Positions 56,500 through 64,000 of a DNA stretch of 64,000 bases are shown here, one piece after another. Within the stretch, counting starts at the first letter, position 1. Each line of letters starts with the position of its first letter. The notes beneath the pieces were generated by a model that searched no databases, was not told the DNA's origin, and worked only from the letters and a program-made list of their open reading frames with translations. The translations under genes and the position numbers were made by a program. This DNA is from Bacteroidota bacterium (GTDB taxonomy: Bacteria; Bacteroidota; Bacteroidia; Bacteroidales; Paludibacteraceae). The stretch spans positions 124,001-188,000 of the forward strand of contig JAFNAS010000003.1 in NCBI GenBank assembly GCA_017860295.1, given 5' to 3'.

Positions 56500-56520
56500 C
56501 TGCGATTAAAACATAAAACT

Positions 56521-57690
56521 ATGGAAGCAAAAACAGCGACGGCGGTAATTCAAAAACCACAGGTGGGCAAAATAAGCCTGTTTTCGGCAGGGCACCTTGT
56601 CAACGATTTGTATATGAATCAGATTCAGGTGTTGATTCCGTTTTGGGTGCTGGCCGGATTGAGTGTGAGTGAGGGTGGATTTCTGGTGGCGGCATTCACT
56701 GTCACCTCTTCGTTGGTACAGCCGCTGTTCGGCATGTTATCCGACCGGAAAAGTTATCGTTGGCTGGTATTTTGCGGTACAGCATGGATGGCGATGTTGC
56801 TCAGTCTGATGGGGCTATCGACCAATTATCTGTTACTGCTTTTGCTGGCTTCACTGGCAGGACTCGGCACCGCGGCTTTTCATCCGCAGGCATCGGCCAT
56901 GGTGGCTTCGTGTAGCGGCAGTAGCAAGTCGTTTTCTCAGGCGGTTTTCATCGCGGCCGGAAACGTGGGCTGGGCGCTTACGCCCTTGCTCTTCGTACCG
57001 ATGGTGCATCATTTCGGCATGACCATCTCTCCGTTATTTGCTATCCCCGGGTTGGTGATGAGTCTTCTTTTGTGGCGGGCTTCCGGTAGTCGTACCTTTG
57101 CAGTCAAAGCGCCGGTAACGCGGACTCCGATATGGCCTGTGCTCCGGGGAAACAGTCGCGAACTGACCACCATTCTGTTGATCGTGGCTTTTCGTTCGTT
57201 GACCTATTTTAGTATGATTGCCTTTTTGCCGCTCTACCTTAAACAGCAAAATGTTTCGCTGGTAACCAGTAGCCGTATGGTATCGCTAATGCTTTTTACC
57301 GGTTCGATTGGCGGACTGATCGGCGGGTTTATGGCCGACAAATATGGTCGTCGCTGGGTGTTGGTCACTTCTCTTTGTCTGGCTACGCCCCTGTTTGCCC
57401 TGTTTTTACTGACACAAGGCTGGTTAAGTATCTTTTTTCTGGCAATAGCCGGTGCCTGTTTGCTGGCAACTTTTTCTGTAACGGTGACTGCAGCCCACAG
57501 GGTGATTAAAAACAATGCCGGTTTGGCATCCGGACTTACGCTCGGTTTTGGTACCGGAATCGGTGGACTGGGAGTCGGTTTGATGGGTGTGCTGGCCGAT
57601 ACGGCAGGCATTAACATCACAATCTATTGCCTTGTGGCTTTGCCTTTGATTGCCGGTTTATTGGGATTCAGACTTAAAACAATCGATTAA
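56521..57690 (+). CDS. MFS transporter, fosmidomycin-resistance (Fsr)-like
   Basis: A 389-residue, 12-span transporter from the ATG at 56521. The N-terminal FSAGHLVNDLYMNQIQVLIPFW and GLGTAAFHPQASAMVA match the Fsr group of the major facilitator superfamily. The loop 8-9 motif DKYGRRWVLV is present. Fsr exports fosmidomycin in E. coli; the substrate here is unknown. The metallo-hydrolase gene begins 13 nt after its stop, suggesting one transcript. Confidence 0.87.
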   Translation: MEAKTATAVIQKPQVGKISLFSAGHLVNDLYMNQIQVLIPFWVLAGLSVSEGGFLVAAFTVTSSLVQPLFGMLSDRKSYRWLVFCGTAWMAMLLSLMGLSTNYLLLLLLASLAGLGTAAFHPQASAMVASCSGSSKSFSQAVFIAAGNVGWALTPLLFVPMVHHFGMTISPLFAIPGLVMSLLLWRASGSRTFAVKAPVTRTPIWPVLRGNSRELTTILLIVAFRSLTYFSMIAFLPLYLKQQNVSLVTSSRMVSLMLFTGSIGGLIGGFMADKYGRRWVLVTSLCLATPLFALFLLTQGWLSIFFLAIAGACLLATFSVTVTAAHRVIKNNAGLASGLTLGFGTGIGGLGVGLMGVLADTAGINITIYCLVALPLIAGLLGFRLKTID

Positions 57691-57703
57691 ACCAACACCA
57701 AAT

Positions 57704-58546
57704 ATGAAGATTACGACACTGATTGAGAATACCAAACCCGAAGGAACTCCGTTTGCTATCGGCCACGGTCTGGGTTTGTACGTGGAAACGAATGGCCTGA
57801 AATTGTTATTTGACAACGGTCCCGACGATTCGTTTGTGGAAAATGCTGCTTTGCTTGGCATCGATCTGAAGGAGGTCGATCTTTATGTGCTTTCTCATGC
57901 TCATTACGATCACGGTGGCGGGCTGCGTACCTTTCTGTCGATGAACGGCAAAGCAACGGTCTGGCTCTCGGAATTTGCTTCCGATCAATGCTATTCCGTC
58001 GGTCGTACTCCCGAACCCCGTTATATCGGTATCGATTCGCAACTGTTTGAAGAGAATAGCCGCCGTCTCCGTTTTGTTGCAAACGAGGTTTGTGTCAACG
58101 ATTCGATCCGTCTTTTTTCGGTTCACGATTTCAATACTTTCCGCCCCCAGTTCAATTCGTTGCTTTACACGAAACGAAACGGAGAGATGATGCCCGACGA
58201 TTTTCGTCACGAACTGGTGATGGCGATTACCGAGAGCGGACAGAATACGATTTTCACGGGTTGTGCCCACAGTGGTATTCTCAATATGGTAAGGACGGTG
58301 CAGGAAAAGATGCCTGACAACCCCGTTCACGCGGTGGTGGGAGGTTTTCACCTGTTGAATACTGCCACTAAATTACTCGGCGAATTGCCCGAAACTGTCC
58401 GAGAATTGGCTCGGGAGTTGAACGAAGCCGGCGTCGACAAAATTCTGACGGGACACTGTACCGGAACGGAAGGCTTTGAACTGTTGAAGGGTATACTGCA
58501 CAATAAACTTGAAGCTTTGTCGACCGGAAAACGGTTCGAAATATAA
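57704..58546 (+). CDS. MBL-fold metallo-hydrolase
   Basis: A 280-residue protein from the ATG at 57704 (MKITTLIENTKPEG). Metal motif: LSHAHYDHGGGLRTF (about 65-79), with later HxGI-type (GCAHSGILN) and GHCTG segments. This is the layout of the beta-lactamase-fold enzymes annotated as dihydropteridine-ribofuranosylaminobenzene-phosphate synthase-like, whose true role in most bacteria is unclear. It is coupled to the MFS gene. Confidence 0.82.
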   Translation: MKITTLIENTKPEGTPFAIGHGLGLYVETNGLKLLFDNGPDDSFVENAALLGIDLKEVDLYVLSHAHYDHGGGLRTFLSMNGKATVWLSEFASDQCYSVGRTPEPRYIGIDSQLFEENSRRLRFVANEVCVNDSIRLFSVHDFNTFRPQFNSLLYTKRNGEMMPDDFRHELVMAITESGQNTIFTGCAHSGILNMVRTVQEKMPDNPVHAVVGGFHLLNTATKLLGELPETVRELARELNEAGVDKILTGHCTGTEGFELLKGILHNKLEALSTGKRFEI

Positions 58547-58600
58547 GCCGGCCCGAGCTTGTCGCAGACAGTACAGCCCTTTTGAATAACGGAAAAATCG

Positions 58601-58608
58601 TATCTTTG
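58601..58608 (+). promoter_or_regulatory. Promoter -7 element of the DUF3667-like gene
   Basis: TATCTTTG, 19 nt before the ATG at 58628. Confidence 0.6.
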
Positions 58609-58627
58609 CGTGAAAAATCAGTAAAAG

Positions 58628-59617
58628 ATGGCGAAAAACCGGATAAAACAGCATGTCTGTCCCAATTGTGGCTACGAATTTGATGAAACCGACAACTTTT
58701 GTCCTAACTGCGGGCAGGAGAATCATACGCATAAACTTCCGGTAAGACATTTTGTGATGGAATACCTGGAGAGTGCTTTCCATTTCGACACAAAAATGTT
58801 TGTCACGCTACGCGATCTGCTCATCTATCCCGGTCGTATCACTGTCAACTACAACCAGAATAAGCGGGCGCGGTATGTGCCGCCGATGCGACTCTATATT
58901 TTTATCAGTTTCATCTTTTTCTTTCTCTTAGCTGTTTTGCCTGGAAATGTGCATGATGATGCCCGGTCGTCCAAAATAGAGCAGAAGATCGGCAAAGAGC
59001 CACCTTCACAGATGGGAGTCACTTCCAATATGGATGATGACGATAGTGATGATGTCGTGAATAGAAATTTCTGTCTTCGGAACAATCCCGTTGCTCAAGT
59101 ACTTTTTGATTCTATTTGCAAAACTCCGAATCCGAATAATGAACTGATTGATAAGTATTTCGTTGCTTCAAAGACGACCATAAACTGGTATAATCATAAT
59201 TTTAAACGCAATTTATTGAAAATAAGAACCGGACATGCTACGGTTGAGGAATGGGTGCATAAAGTTCAAAAAACAGTTTCTACGTTGATGTTCTTTATGA
59301 TGCCGCTTTTTGCATTGTTCTTGTGGTTGCTTTTTTGGCGTAGAAAGTTGTATTATACCGAGCATCTGGTTTTTTCTATTCATATCCACTGCATCGTTTT
59401 TCTTGTATTGATTTTGTATGCACTAGTGTCAATTTTATTTTCTGTCTCTTTGTGGTGGCCCTTTGTTGTTACATTTATTTATGGCTGGCTATGTGCCCGC
59501 AATGTTTATGGTATAGGTTGGCTTAAGACGACAGGCAAAATACTCATGGCCGGCTTTTTTTATGCGGTATCACTTTTGATCATGTTGGTGATTGGAATTG
59601 TCATTAGTTTATTCTGA
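58628..59617 (+). CDS. DUF3667-like membrane protein with zinc ribbon
   Basis: A 329-residue protein. Two CxxC pairs, CPNCGYEFDETDNFCPNCGQ (14-33), make an N-terminal zinc ribbon, followed by LRDLLIYPGRITVNYNQNKR and KYVPPMRLYIF-like text (RARYVPPMRLYIF) leading into a first membrane span. Three or four more spans follow after a variable acidic region (about 120-210). This fits the DUF3667 family, of unknown function and common in Bacteroidota. Confidence 0.75.
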   Translation: MAKNRIKQHVCPNCGYEFDETDNFCPNCGQENHTHKLPVRHFVMEYLESAFHFDTKMFVTLRDLLIYPGRITVNYNQNKRARYVPPMRLYIFISFIFFFLLAVLPGNVHDDARSSKIEQKIGKEPPSQMGVTSNMDDDDSDDVVNRNFCLRNNPVAQVLFDSICKTPNPNNELIDKYFVASKTTINWYNHNFKRNLLKIRTGHATVEEWVHKVQKTVSTLMFFMMPLFALFLWLLFWRRKLYYTEHLVFSIHIHCIVFLVLILYALVSILFSVSLWWPFVVTFIYGWLCARNVYGIGWLKTTGKILMAGFFYAVSLLIMLVIGIVISLF

Positions 59618-59799
59618 AATTTTATTTTCTTTGCCTGCCGAAATTCATTTTCGTGAGGTAAAACCTGTCCGGATGTTATATAATACCTCTTCTTGAAGCT
59701 TCTCCTTATTAGTAAGACGCACATATATAGCTTGTTCCGTTTGTGATTTGTGAATGTCACAAAAAAACAAAACAGAAAATCTTCTGGCCGAAAAAGGCT

Positions 59800-59807
59800 T
59801 ATCTTTG
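59800..59807 (+). promoter_or_regulatory. Promoter -7 element of the MgtE-N/CBS gene
   Basis: TATCTTTG, 128 nt before the ATG at 59935, leaving a leader of about 120 nt. The 317-nt gap after the DUF3667-like gene (59618-59934) holds this promoter and the structured leader. Confidence 0.6.
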
Positions 59808-59833
59808 CAGCGAAATTTTAAAACTCACCAATT

Positions 59834-59881
59834 ATGGATGATGGTCCGGCGAATAGTACAAAAGTATTAACCTGCGATTAG
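59834..59881 (+). CDS. Possible 15-residue leader peptide
   Basis: An ATG at 59834 opens a frame MDDGPANSTKVLTCD ending at TAG 59879-59881, inside the predicted leader RNA of the MgtE-N/CBS gene. The stop codon touches the right arm of the first hairpin. Acidic and proline residues early in such a peptide recall leader peptides that sense low Mg2+, but translation is not shown and the frame could be chance. Confidence 0.35.
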   Translation: MDDGPANSTKVLTCD

Positions 59882-59930
59882 CAGGAAGGCCGGTTCACGC
59901 CTTCCTTCGAAACCGCATAAAGAAGGAGGG
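59871..59930 (+). promoter_or_regulatory. Attenuator-like leader with three competing hairpins
   Basis: Hairpin 1: CCTGC (59871-59875) with GCAGG (59881-59885). Hairpin 2: AGGAAGGC (59883-59890) with GCCTTCCT (59899-59906). Hairpin 3: CCTTCCTTC (59900-59908) with GAAGGAGGG (59922-59930), nine pairs with one G-U, covering the Shine-Dalgarno GGAGGG before the ATG at 59935. Each overlaps the next, so they exclude each other. A strong Shine-Dalgarno is itself unusual in Bacteroidota. Control of translation is the likely role. Confidence 0.6.
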
Positions 59931-59934
59931 TTTC

Positions 59935-61209
59935 ATGACTTCTCTCACAACATTTTATCTCAGCCGGTTGATAGGCTGCGAAATTTACGATGCCCGCGAA
60001 AATATTTTGGGTAAAATTGTTGACGTGTACGTACGTGTTTCGGTATTAGCATCCGAAAGCGATGAACCGCAACGTCCGCAAGTGGTTGGATTCAGTGTGA
60101 AGATCGACGGTAAGAAAAAAGATGCCGTGCTCAACGACCTACAGATTGTAAAATTCGGTACACGTTACAAAGTGCAATGTCAGACGCTGATTTATGCACT
60201 GCCCAATCAGTTTTCAGATGCAATTTTGTTGAAAGATAGCATTCTTGATAAGCAGATTGTCGACATTACGGGTCGAAAACTGGTGCGAGTGAATGATATC
60301 CGTATGGTGGCGATTCCGGTCGGAGTTTATGTGGTGGCCGTTGATGTCGGCACCGAGGGACTGCTTCGTCGTATAGGTATCGATCGTGTTATCCGGCAAA
60401 TTCTCCTGCCATTCAATGGCCGTATTCCCTCCAAGTTTATCCTTTGGGACGATGTGGAAACTATCGACCTGAATACGTTCAGCATTCAGCTTTCTAAATC
60501 GCGATCCAAACTCAATACGCTTCACCCTTCCGATTTGGCCGATATTATTGAGGATTTGGGCCGTACATCCAAAACTACGCTCTTCTCTTCTTTGGATGAA
60601 GAACAGGCTGCCGATGTGCTCGAAGAACTTGAAGTGAAAGAACAGGTGCATATCATCGAGAGCCTTCCTGTAGAGAAGGCTGCCGACGTGCTTGAAAAGA
60701 TGCCGGCCAATGAAGCTGCCGACCTGATGGACAACCTGGAAGAGGCAAAAGCCGAACAGTTACTTCATGAAATGGAACCAGAAGTTTCCGAAGAGGTACG
60801 CGATTTGCTCGAATATCCCGACAGTACAGTGGGAAGTTTGATGACCTCCGATGTGATTACATTTACTGAAGATCAAACCATCTCGGAGGTGCTCGATTTT
60901 ATCCGAAAGGAACAGCCTGAGATGGAAACGCTCTATGGGTTATTTGTGTTGAATAAAAAAGAGGTGTTGGTGGGAACGATTACCATGCGTGATTTGCTAA
61001 TATCCGATCCGGCTGCTCGTTTGGAAGATGTGATGGACGATAACCTGAATTGTGTAAACGACTACGATAAGCTCGATTCACTCTCCGAATTGGTCTCTAA
61101 ATACAATTTGTTGGCAGTGCCGGTTACCAACGATGATAATGAGCTGGAAGGCATGGTGGTGGTAGACGACATTATTGATGACTTGCTGGGTAAACGTAGA
61201 ACAACGTAA
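59935..61209 (+). CDS. Soluble MgtE N-domain/CBS protein with PRC-barrel-like N terminus
   Basis: A 424-residue protein with no membrane span. The first 190 residues look like two PRC-barrel-like units (CEIYDARENILGKIVDVYV; DITGRKLVRVNDIRMV). An MgtE N-domain follows (about 195-295, repeats such as DEEQAADVLEELEV and PVEKAADVLEKMPANEAADL). Then come two CBS domains (about 300-420, VGSLMTSDVITFTEDQTISEVL and LLAVPVTNDDNELEGMVVVDDI). In MgtE these cytoplasmic parts sense Mg2+ and gate the channel. Here the channel domain is absent and an Nramp-fold gene follows, so the protein probably regulates that transporter. Confidence 0.85.
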   Translation: MTSLTTFYLSRLIGCEIYDARENILGKIVDVYVRVSVLASESDEPQRPQVVGFSVKIDGKKKDAVLNDLQIVKFGTRYKVQCQTLIYALPNQFSDAILLKDSILDKQIVDITGRKLVRVNDIRMVAIPVGVYVVAVDVGTEGLLRRIGIDRVIRQILLPFNGRIPSKFILWDDVETIDLNTFSIQLSKSRSKLNTLHPSDLADIIEDLGRTSKTTLFSSLDEEQAADVLEELEVKEQVHIIESLPVEKAADVLEKMPANEAADLMDNLEEAKAEQLLHEMEPEVSEEVRDLLEYPDSTVGSLMTSDVITFTEDQTISEVLDFIRKEQPEMETLYGLFVLNKKEVLVGTITMRDLLISDPAARLEDVMDDNLNCVNDYDKLDSLSELVSKYNLLAVPVTNDDNELEGMVVVDDIIDDLLGKRRTT

Positions 61210-61323
61210 AACAATTTCAGGGATTTCAGGTTTCAAATTTCAGGTTCTTTTGTATTTATGGCGAACCAGCGATCAATGAAACTACAAATCCGGAGACCTT
61301 TGTGATCGAATCAGATTCCTTCA

Positions 61324-61345
61324 TCAAATTTCCAAATCTTCAAAT
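61324..61345 (+). repeat. 22-nt A/T-rich leader repeat, copy 2
   Basis: Identical over 22 nt to 50939-50960 (minus strand), and in the same orientation relative to the downstream gene, 11 nt before its start. Confidence 0.6.
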
Positions 61346-61356
61346 CAGAAGCTCTC

Positions 61357-62607
61357 ATGGTTTTTAAAAAATACAATCAGAATTTATTCAAGAAGGCAGG
61401 CCTCTTTCTGGCAGTCCTCGGTCCGGGATTGATTACAGGTAGTGTCGATAACGATGCGGGTGGCATCACGACCTATTCTGTAGCGGGTGCGGTATACGGT
61501 TACAACCTGCTTTGGACACTGATTCCGTCGTTTATTGTGCTGGTTGTGATTCAGGAGATGAATGCCCGTATGGGGATTGTTACCGGCAAAGGATTGGCAA
61601 CATTGATCCGCGAAAACGCAGGGGTAAAAATAACCTTCTTCATTTTTATGGGTTTGCTATTGGCTGACATCGGCAACACAACCACCGAATTTGCCGGAGT
61701 GGCCGGCAGTCTGGAGGTATTTGGCGTTAGTAAATATATTTCGGTTCCGCTGGTTGCCGCCATTGTATGGATTTTGGTGGTAAAGGGAACCTACACCATC
61801 GCCGAGCGTATTTTTCTAATATTCAGCATCTCTCTACTAACATATGTGGTTTCTGCCCTGTTGGGACATCCGCAATGGGAAATGATCGGACATTCTATGG
61901 TTCATCCCCAAATGAAAGCCGATAACGAAACCCTTACTATGGTGTTAGGTATTGTAGGAACAACTATTGCACCCTGGATGCAGTTCTATATGCAGTCGAC
62001 CGTAATTGAAAAAGGGTTGAAAATCACTCAATACAAATATGTTTTGGCAGACATTATAATCGGTTGTATTGCAACCGTTGTAGTCGCATTTTTTATCATA
62101 GTGGCTTGTGCATCAACACTTCATGTTAACAATGTAGTGATTAATGAGGCAAAAGATGCTGCTATGGCGCTAAAGCCTCTTGCCGGAGCATTTGCGTCCC
62201 AGTTGTTTGCTTTCGGATTGTTTATTGCCTCTATCTTCTCAGCAACCATTTTGCCACTGGCAACTGCATTTTATGTGTGTGAAGCCTTTGGTTTTGAGGC
62301 AGGTATCGATAAGAAGTGGAATGAAGCTCAGGAATTTTATACGCTCTATACGGTGATTTTAATTCTTGCAGCCGGTATTATTCTATGGCCCAATGCTCCA
62401 TTGATCAGCATTTCTCTTTGGTCTCAGGTTATTAACGCTGTATTGCTCCCGGTTGTGCTTGTTTGTATGATTTTATTGATCAATAAGAAAAAAATAATGG
62501 GAGAGCATACTAACAAGCCGATAGTTAATATGATAGGTTGGTTTACAATTGTTGTCCTAATTGTGTTATCATTGATGTTGTTACTGGCTCCTCTGACTAA
62601 TAATTAA
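61357..62607 (+). CDS. Nramp-fold divalent metal transporter with altered metal-site motifs
   Basis: A 416-residue, 11-span protein of the Nramp family. In Mn/Fe transporters the first helix carries DPGN and the sixth carries a Met-Pro-His motif. Here helix 1 has DNDAGG (31-36) and helix 6 has IAPWMQ (204-209), with Ala where the metal-binding methionine should be. Loss of that methionine is known to widen Nramp selectivity toward Mg2+, and Nramp-related Mg2+ transporters lack it. The adjacent MgtE-N/CBS gene supports Mg2+ as the substrate. A general Nramp label (Mn2+/H+ symporter) would probably be wrong here. Confidence 0.88.
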   Translation: MVFKKYNQNLFKKAGLFLAVLGPGLITGSVDNDAGGITTYSVAGAVYGYNLLWTLIPSFIVLVVIQEMNARMGIVTGKGLATLIRENAGVKITFFIFMGLLLADIGNTTTEFAGVAGSLEVFGVSKYISVPLVAAIVWILVVKGTYTIAERIFLIFSISLLTYVVSALLGHPQWEMIGHSMVHPQMKADNETLTMVLGIVGTTIAPWMQFYMQSTVIEKGLKITQYKYVLADIIIGCIATVVVAFFIIVACASTLHVNNVVINEAKDAAMALKPLAGAFASQLFAFGLFIASIFSATILPLATAFYVCEAFGFEAGIDKKWNEAQEFYTLYTVILILAAGIILWPNAPLISISLWSQVINAVLLPVVLVCMILLINKKKIMGEHTNKPIVNMIGWFTIVVLIVLSLMLLLAPLTNN

Positions 62608-62718
62608 AATCGATTTAATATCCTGTGACATAATTGATAAGGTGTAGTATTTTTTTTTGTGGGTCTTGTTTGTTGAAAAGTTTTTTTGTGATGGTGAATA
62701 AAATGCAATTTTCTATTT

Positions 62719-62726
62719 TATCTTTG
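62719..62726 (+). promoter_or_regulatory. Promoter -7 element of the small membrane protein gene
   Basis: TATCTTTG in the gap after the Nramp-like gene. It leaves about 125 nt of leader before the ATG at 62857, in which I see no clear structure. Confidence 0.5.
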
Positions 62727-62856
62727 TGTTGTTAAGCAAGATGTGAACGATGACCTAAATGGGCATTTATGAGAGTGCAAGCGATAAAGCTTGGTATTGA
62801 ACGTAGGCTTTGGCCGATATGTAAGCGCGACGTGTTACTACACAAAACAGGACGCT

Positions 62857-63072
62857 ATGAAATCTACAAGAGGAAAAATTACCATTACTATTGCACTGGC
62901 TTTAGGAATAATGAGTCTATGTGCATTAATTATCATTTTTGTACTTCCGCTGGATAAACCGGAAGATAAACTGAATTTATTAGTCGGAGCCGGATCAGCA
63001 GTAACTATATTTACTGTCTTTTCTGTTTTTGCTATGGTTCAGGAGAATAAGAAATTCAAGAAAACACATTGA
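62857..63072 (+). CDS. Small two-span membrane protein
   Basis: A 71-residue protein from the ATG at 62857 (MKSTRGKITITIALALGIM). Two hydrophobic helices (about 8-31 and 43-62) are joined by a short charged loop (DKPEDKL), with a lysine-rich C-terminal tail (ENKKFKKTH). The basic N terminus and tail predict both ends in the cytoplasm. No known family is recognised. It has its own promoter and ends 6 nt before a strong terminator hairpin, which supports a real gene. A longer frame from 62791 exists but adds sequence without features. Confidence 0.55.
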   Translation: MKSTRGKITITIALALGIMSLCALIIIFVLPLDKPEDKLNLLVGAGSAVTIFTVFSVFAMVQENKKFKKTH

Positions 63073-63078
63073 TACAGA

Positions 63079-63115
63079 AACCCGGAACAAGGGATACATT
63101 CCCCCGTTCCGGGTT
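63079..63115. terminator. Bidirectional terminator
   Basis: AACCCGGAAC (63079-63088) pairs exactly with GTTCCGGGTT (63106-63115). It serves the small membrane protein gene and the convergent transglutaminase-like gene stopping at 63120. Confidence 0.75.
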
Positions 63116-63119
63116 CTCT

Positions 63120-64000
63120 TTATTTCTGATAATCGACATCCATATGGTACGACCATTTGTCGAAATAGAGGTTGTTTTTTTTCCATTCCACTTCTCCTCT
63201 TTGAAAATCAACGGGTTCACTGCGCAGATATTCCTTTTTTGGAATAAATGGAACGCTGATGTCGTCGTTGACGATAAGCCGGTATGCATCAATGCCGCTC
63301 ATGTAAAAGTAACGAAGCTGATGTTTGTTCGTCGGTTGTAATCCAAACGACATGTCGAGAGGAACCCAGCCGACTCCTTCGTAATACACTTCACACCAGT
63401 CGTGCAGGTTAACTTTATTGGGATGTAACATCCATCCGCTCTGCCATTTTACCGGGATGCCTTTGTAACGAGCCATGGTTATAAACAAAAGAGTTTGCAT
63501 GCCACAGTCGCCTCTTCGATGTTGCAATACATATTCAGGAATATTATCCATGGTGGAATACTCCAAAGCTCCCGACCAAATGATATGTGCGTTAATCCAT
63601 TCGTACAGTTTCTGAACTATTTTCTCCGGATGTTTTTCTTTTCCTACAATTTTATCTGCCAATGACTTGATGTGTGTTGTAAAGAGGATGTGACGTCCTT
63701 GTTGTGCTGTATATTGTTGATAGAGGATCGTTTTCTTTTTGTAAGCGGAGATGTTTACTTTGTCGAGATCGAAATATTGAGCGGCTCCGGTATATGAAAA
63801 TCTGATTCTGAAATCTGTCGGTCTGCCGGCTATTGCTCTCTTTTCCATGTAAATGGATCGATGTCCTGCCGAATCGGGTGAAAGTTGGTATTCTTGCTGC
63901 GAGGTTTCCAGTAGCTTGATGTTGTTTTGACGAGCACGGTTTTCTTTGGGGTAGGGCAACCAGCAACGTACGATTTCTCCGGCAGGAACAGCGTCAGGCT
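63120..64000 (-). CDS. Transglutaminase-like protein, 5' end outside the window
   Basis: The frame is open to the window edge, and the visible protein reads PDAVPAGEIVRCWLPYPKEN before the first possible start inside, so the true start lies beyond 64000. The core has the transglutaminase-like catalytic triad: Cys in HRRGDCGMQTLLF, His in NLHDWCEVYYEGVGWVPLD and Asp in that same segment's LDMS. It is a Bacteroidota-type transglutaminase-like domain protein, probably exported. It may act as a protease or amidase rather than a cross-linker. Confidence 0.85.
   Translation of the reverse strand, partial: PDAVPAGEIVRCWLPYPKENRARQNNIKLLETSQQEYQLSPDSAGHRSIYMEKRAIAGRPTDFRIRFSYTGAAQYFDLDKVNISAYKKKTILYQQYTAQQGRHILFTTHIKSLADKIVGKEKHPEKIVQKLYEWINAHIIWSGALEYSTMDNIPEYVLQHRRGDCGMQTLLFITMARYKGIPVKWQSGWMLHPNKVNLHDWCEVYYEGVGWVPLDMSFGLQPTNKHQLRYFYMSGIDAYRLIVNDDISVPFIPKKEYLRSEPVDFQRGEVEWKKNNLYFDKWSYHMDVDYQK

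Noticed and set aside
59808-59934. M-box or yybP-ykoY type metal riboswitch before the MgtE-N/CBS gene
   Set aside because: The leader is shorter than an M-box and I see none of the conserved loop sequences of either class; competing simple hairpins explain it better.

Overview
The window reads as a chromosomal stretch of a member of the Bacteroidota, most likely an anaerobic Bacteroidales. The evidence is PorX, the response regulator tied to type IX secretion; many promoters with the Bacteroidota -7 element TAnnTTTG; DUF4292, OstA-like and SurA-like envelope genes; 2-oxoglutarate:ferredoxin oxidoreductase; and the acpP-fabF-rnc order. No tRNA, rRNA, CRISPR array, insertion sequence or prophage was seen. 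Most of the window is housekeeping DNA. The two ends are less ordinary.

Region 1 (1-4331, all on the minus strand) is an accessory locus. Transcription order is a pyruvoyl decarboxylase of the phosphatidylserine/PsiD type, a C45-family Ntn hydrolase or acyltransferase, a small cystatin-like protein, an AidA/PixA-like inclusion-body protein, and the start of one more gene that leaves the window. The last three each carry an almost identical 39-40 nt element 15-18 nt before the start codon. A gene-poor AT-rich stretch with palindromes lies upstream of the decarboxylase (4332-5117).

Region 2 (5168-28274) is core biology: a BFD-type [2Fe-2S] protein, typA, a metallo-hydrolase, a GT-C-like membrane protein, rnc-fabF-acpP, purN, an OstA-like protein with two SurA-like foldases, porX, an RNA methyltransferase, an EnvC-like amidase activator, a DUF4292 lipoprotein, a polyprenyl synthase, a SPOR protein, der, an outer-membrane barrel and purC.

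Region 3 (28374-42762, minus strand) holds gltB-gltD-acn-icd-gltA-korA-korB. Together these genes make citrate, isocitrate, 2-oxoglutarate and glutamate, and connect 2-oxoglutarate to ferredoxin and succinyl-CoA. The isocitrate dehydrogenase has NAD-type rather than NADP-type specificity residues.

Region 4 (43561-58546) mixes a soluble twin-ATPase, a MATE exporter, a FadL/OmpP1 porin, a GNAT enzyme, the agmatine-to-putrescine pair aguA/aguB, purT (a second GAR transformylase beside purN), an outer-membrane barrel, an RluA-family enzyme, a TlpA-like thioredoxin, and an AraC/MFS/metallo-hydrolase set.

Region 5 (58628-64000) has a DUF3667-like zinc-ribbon membrane protein. It is followed by a soluble MgtE-N/CBS protein with a structured leader (a 15-codon open frame, three competing hairpins and a strong Shine-Dalgarno), then an Nramp-fold transporter whose metal-site motifs differ from Mn/Fe Nramps and suggest Mg2+. 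A small two-helix membrane protein and a truncated transglutaminase-like gene close the window.

The two systems I would follow up first are the shared-leader AidA/cystatin/decarboxylase locus at the left end and the MgtE-N/CBS plus Nramp-like pair with its attenuator-like leader at the right end.
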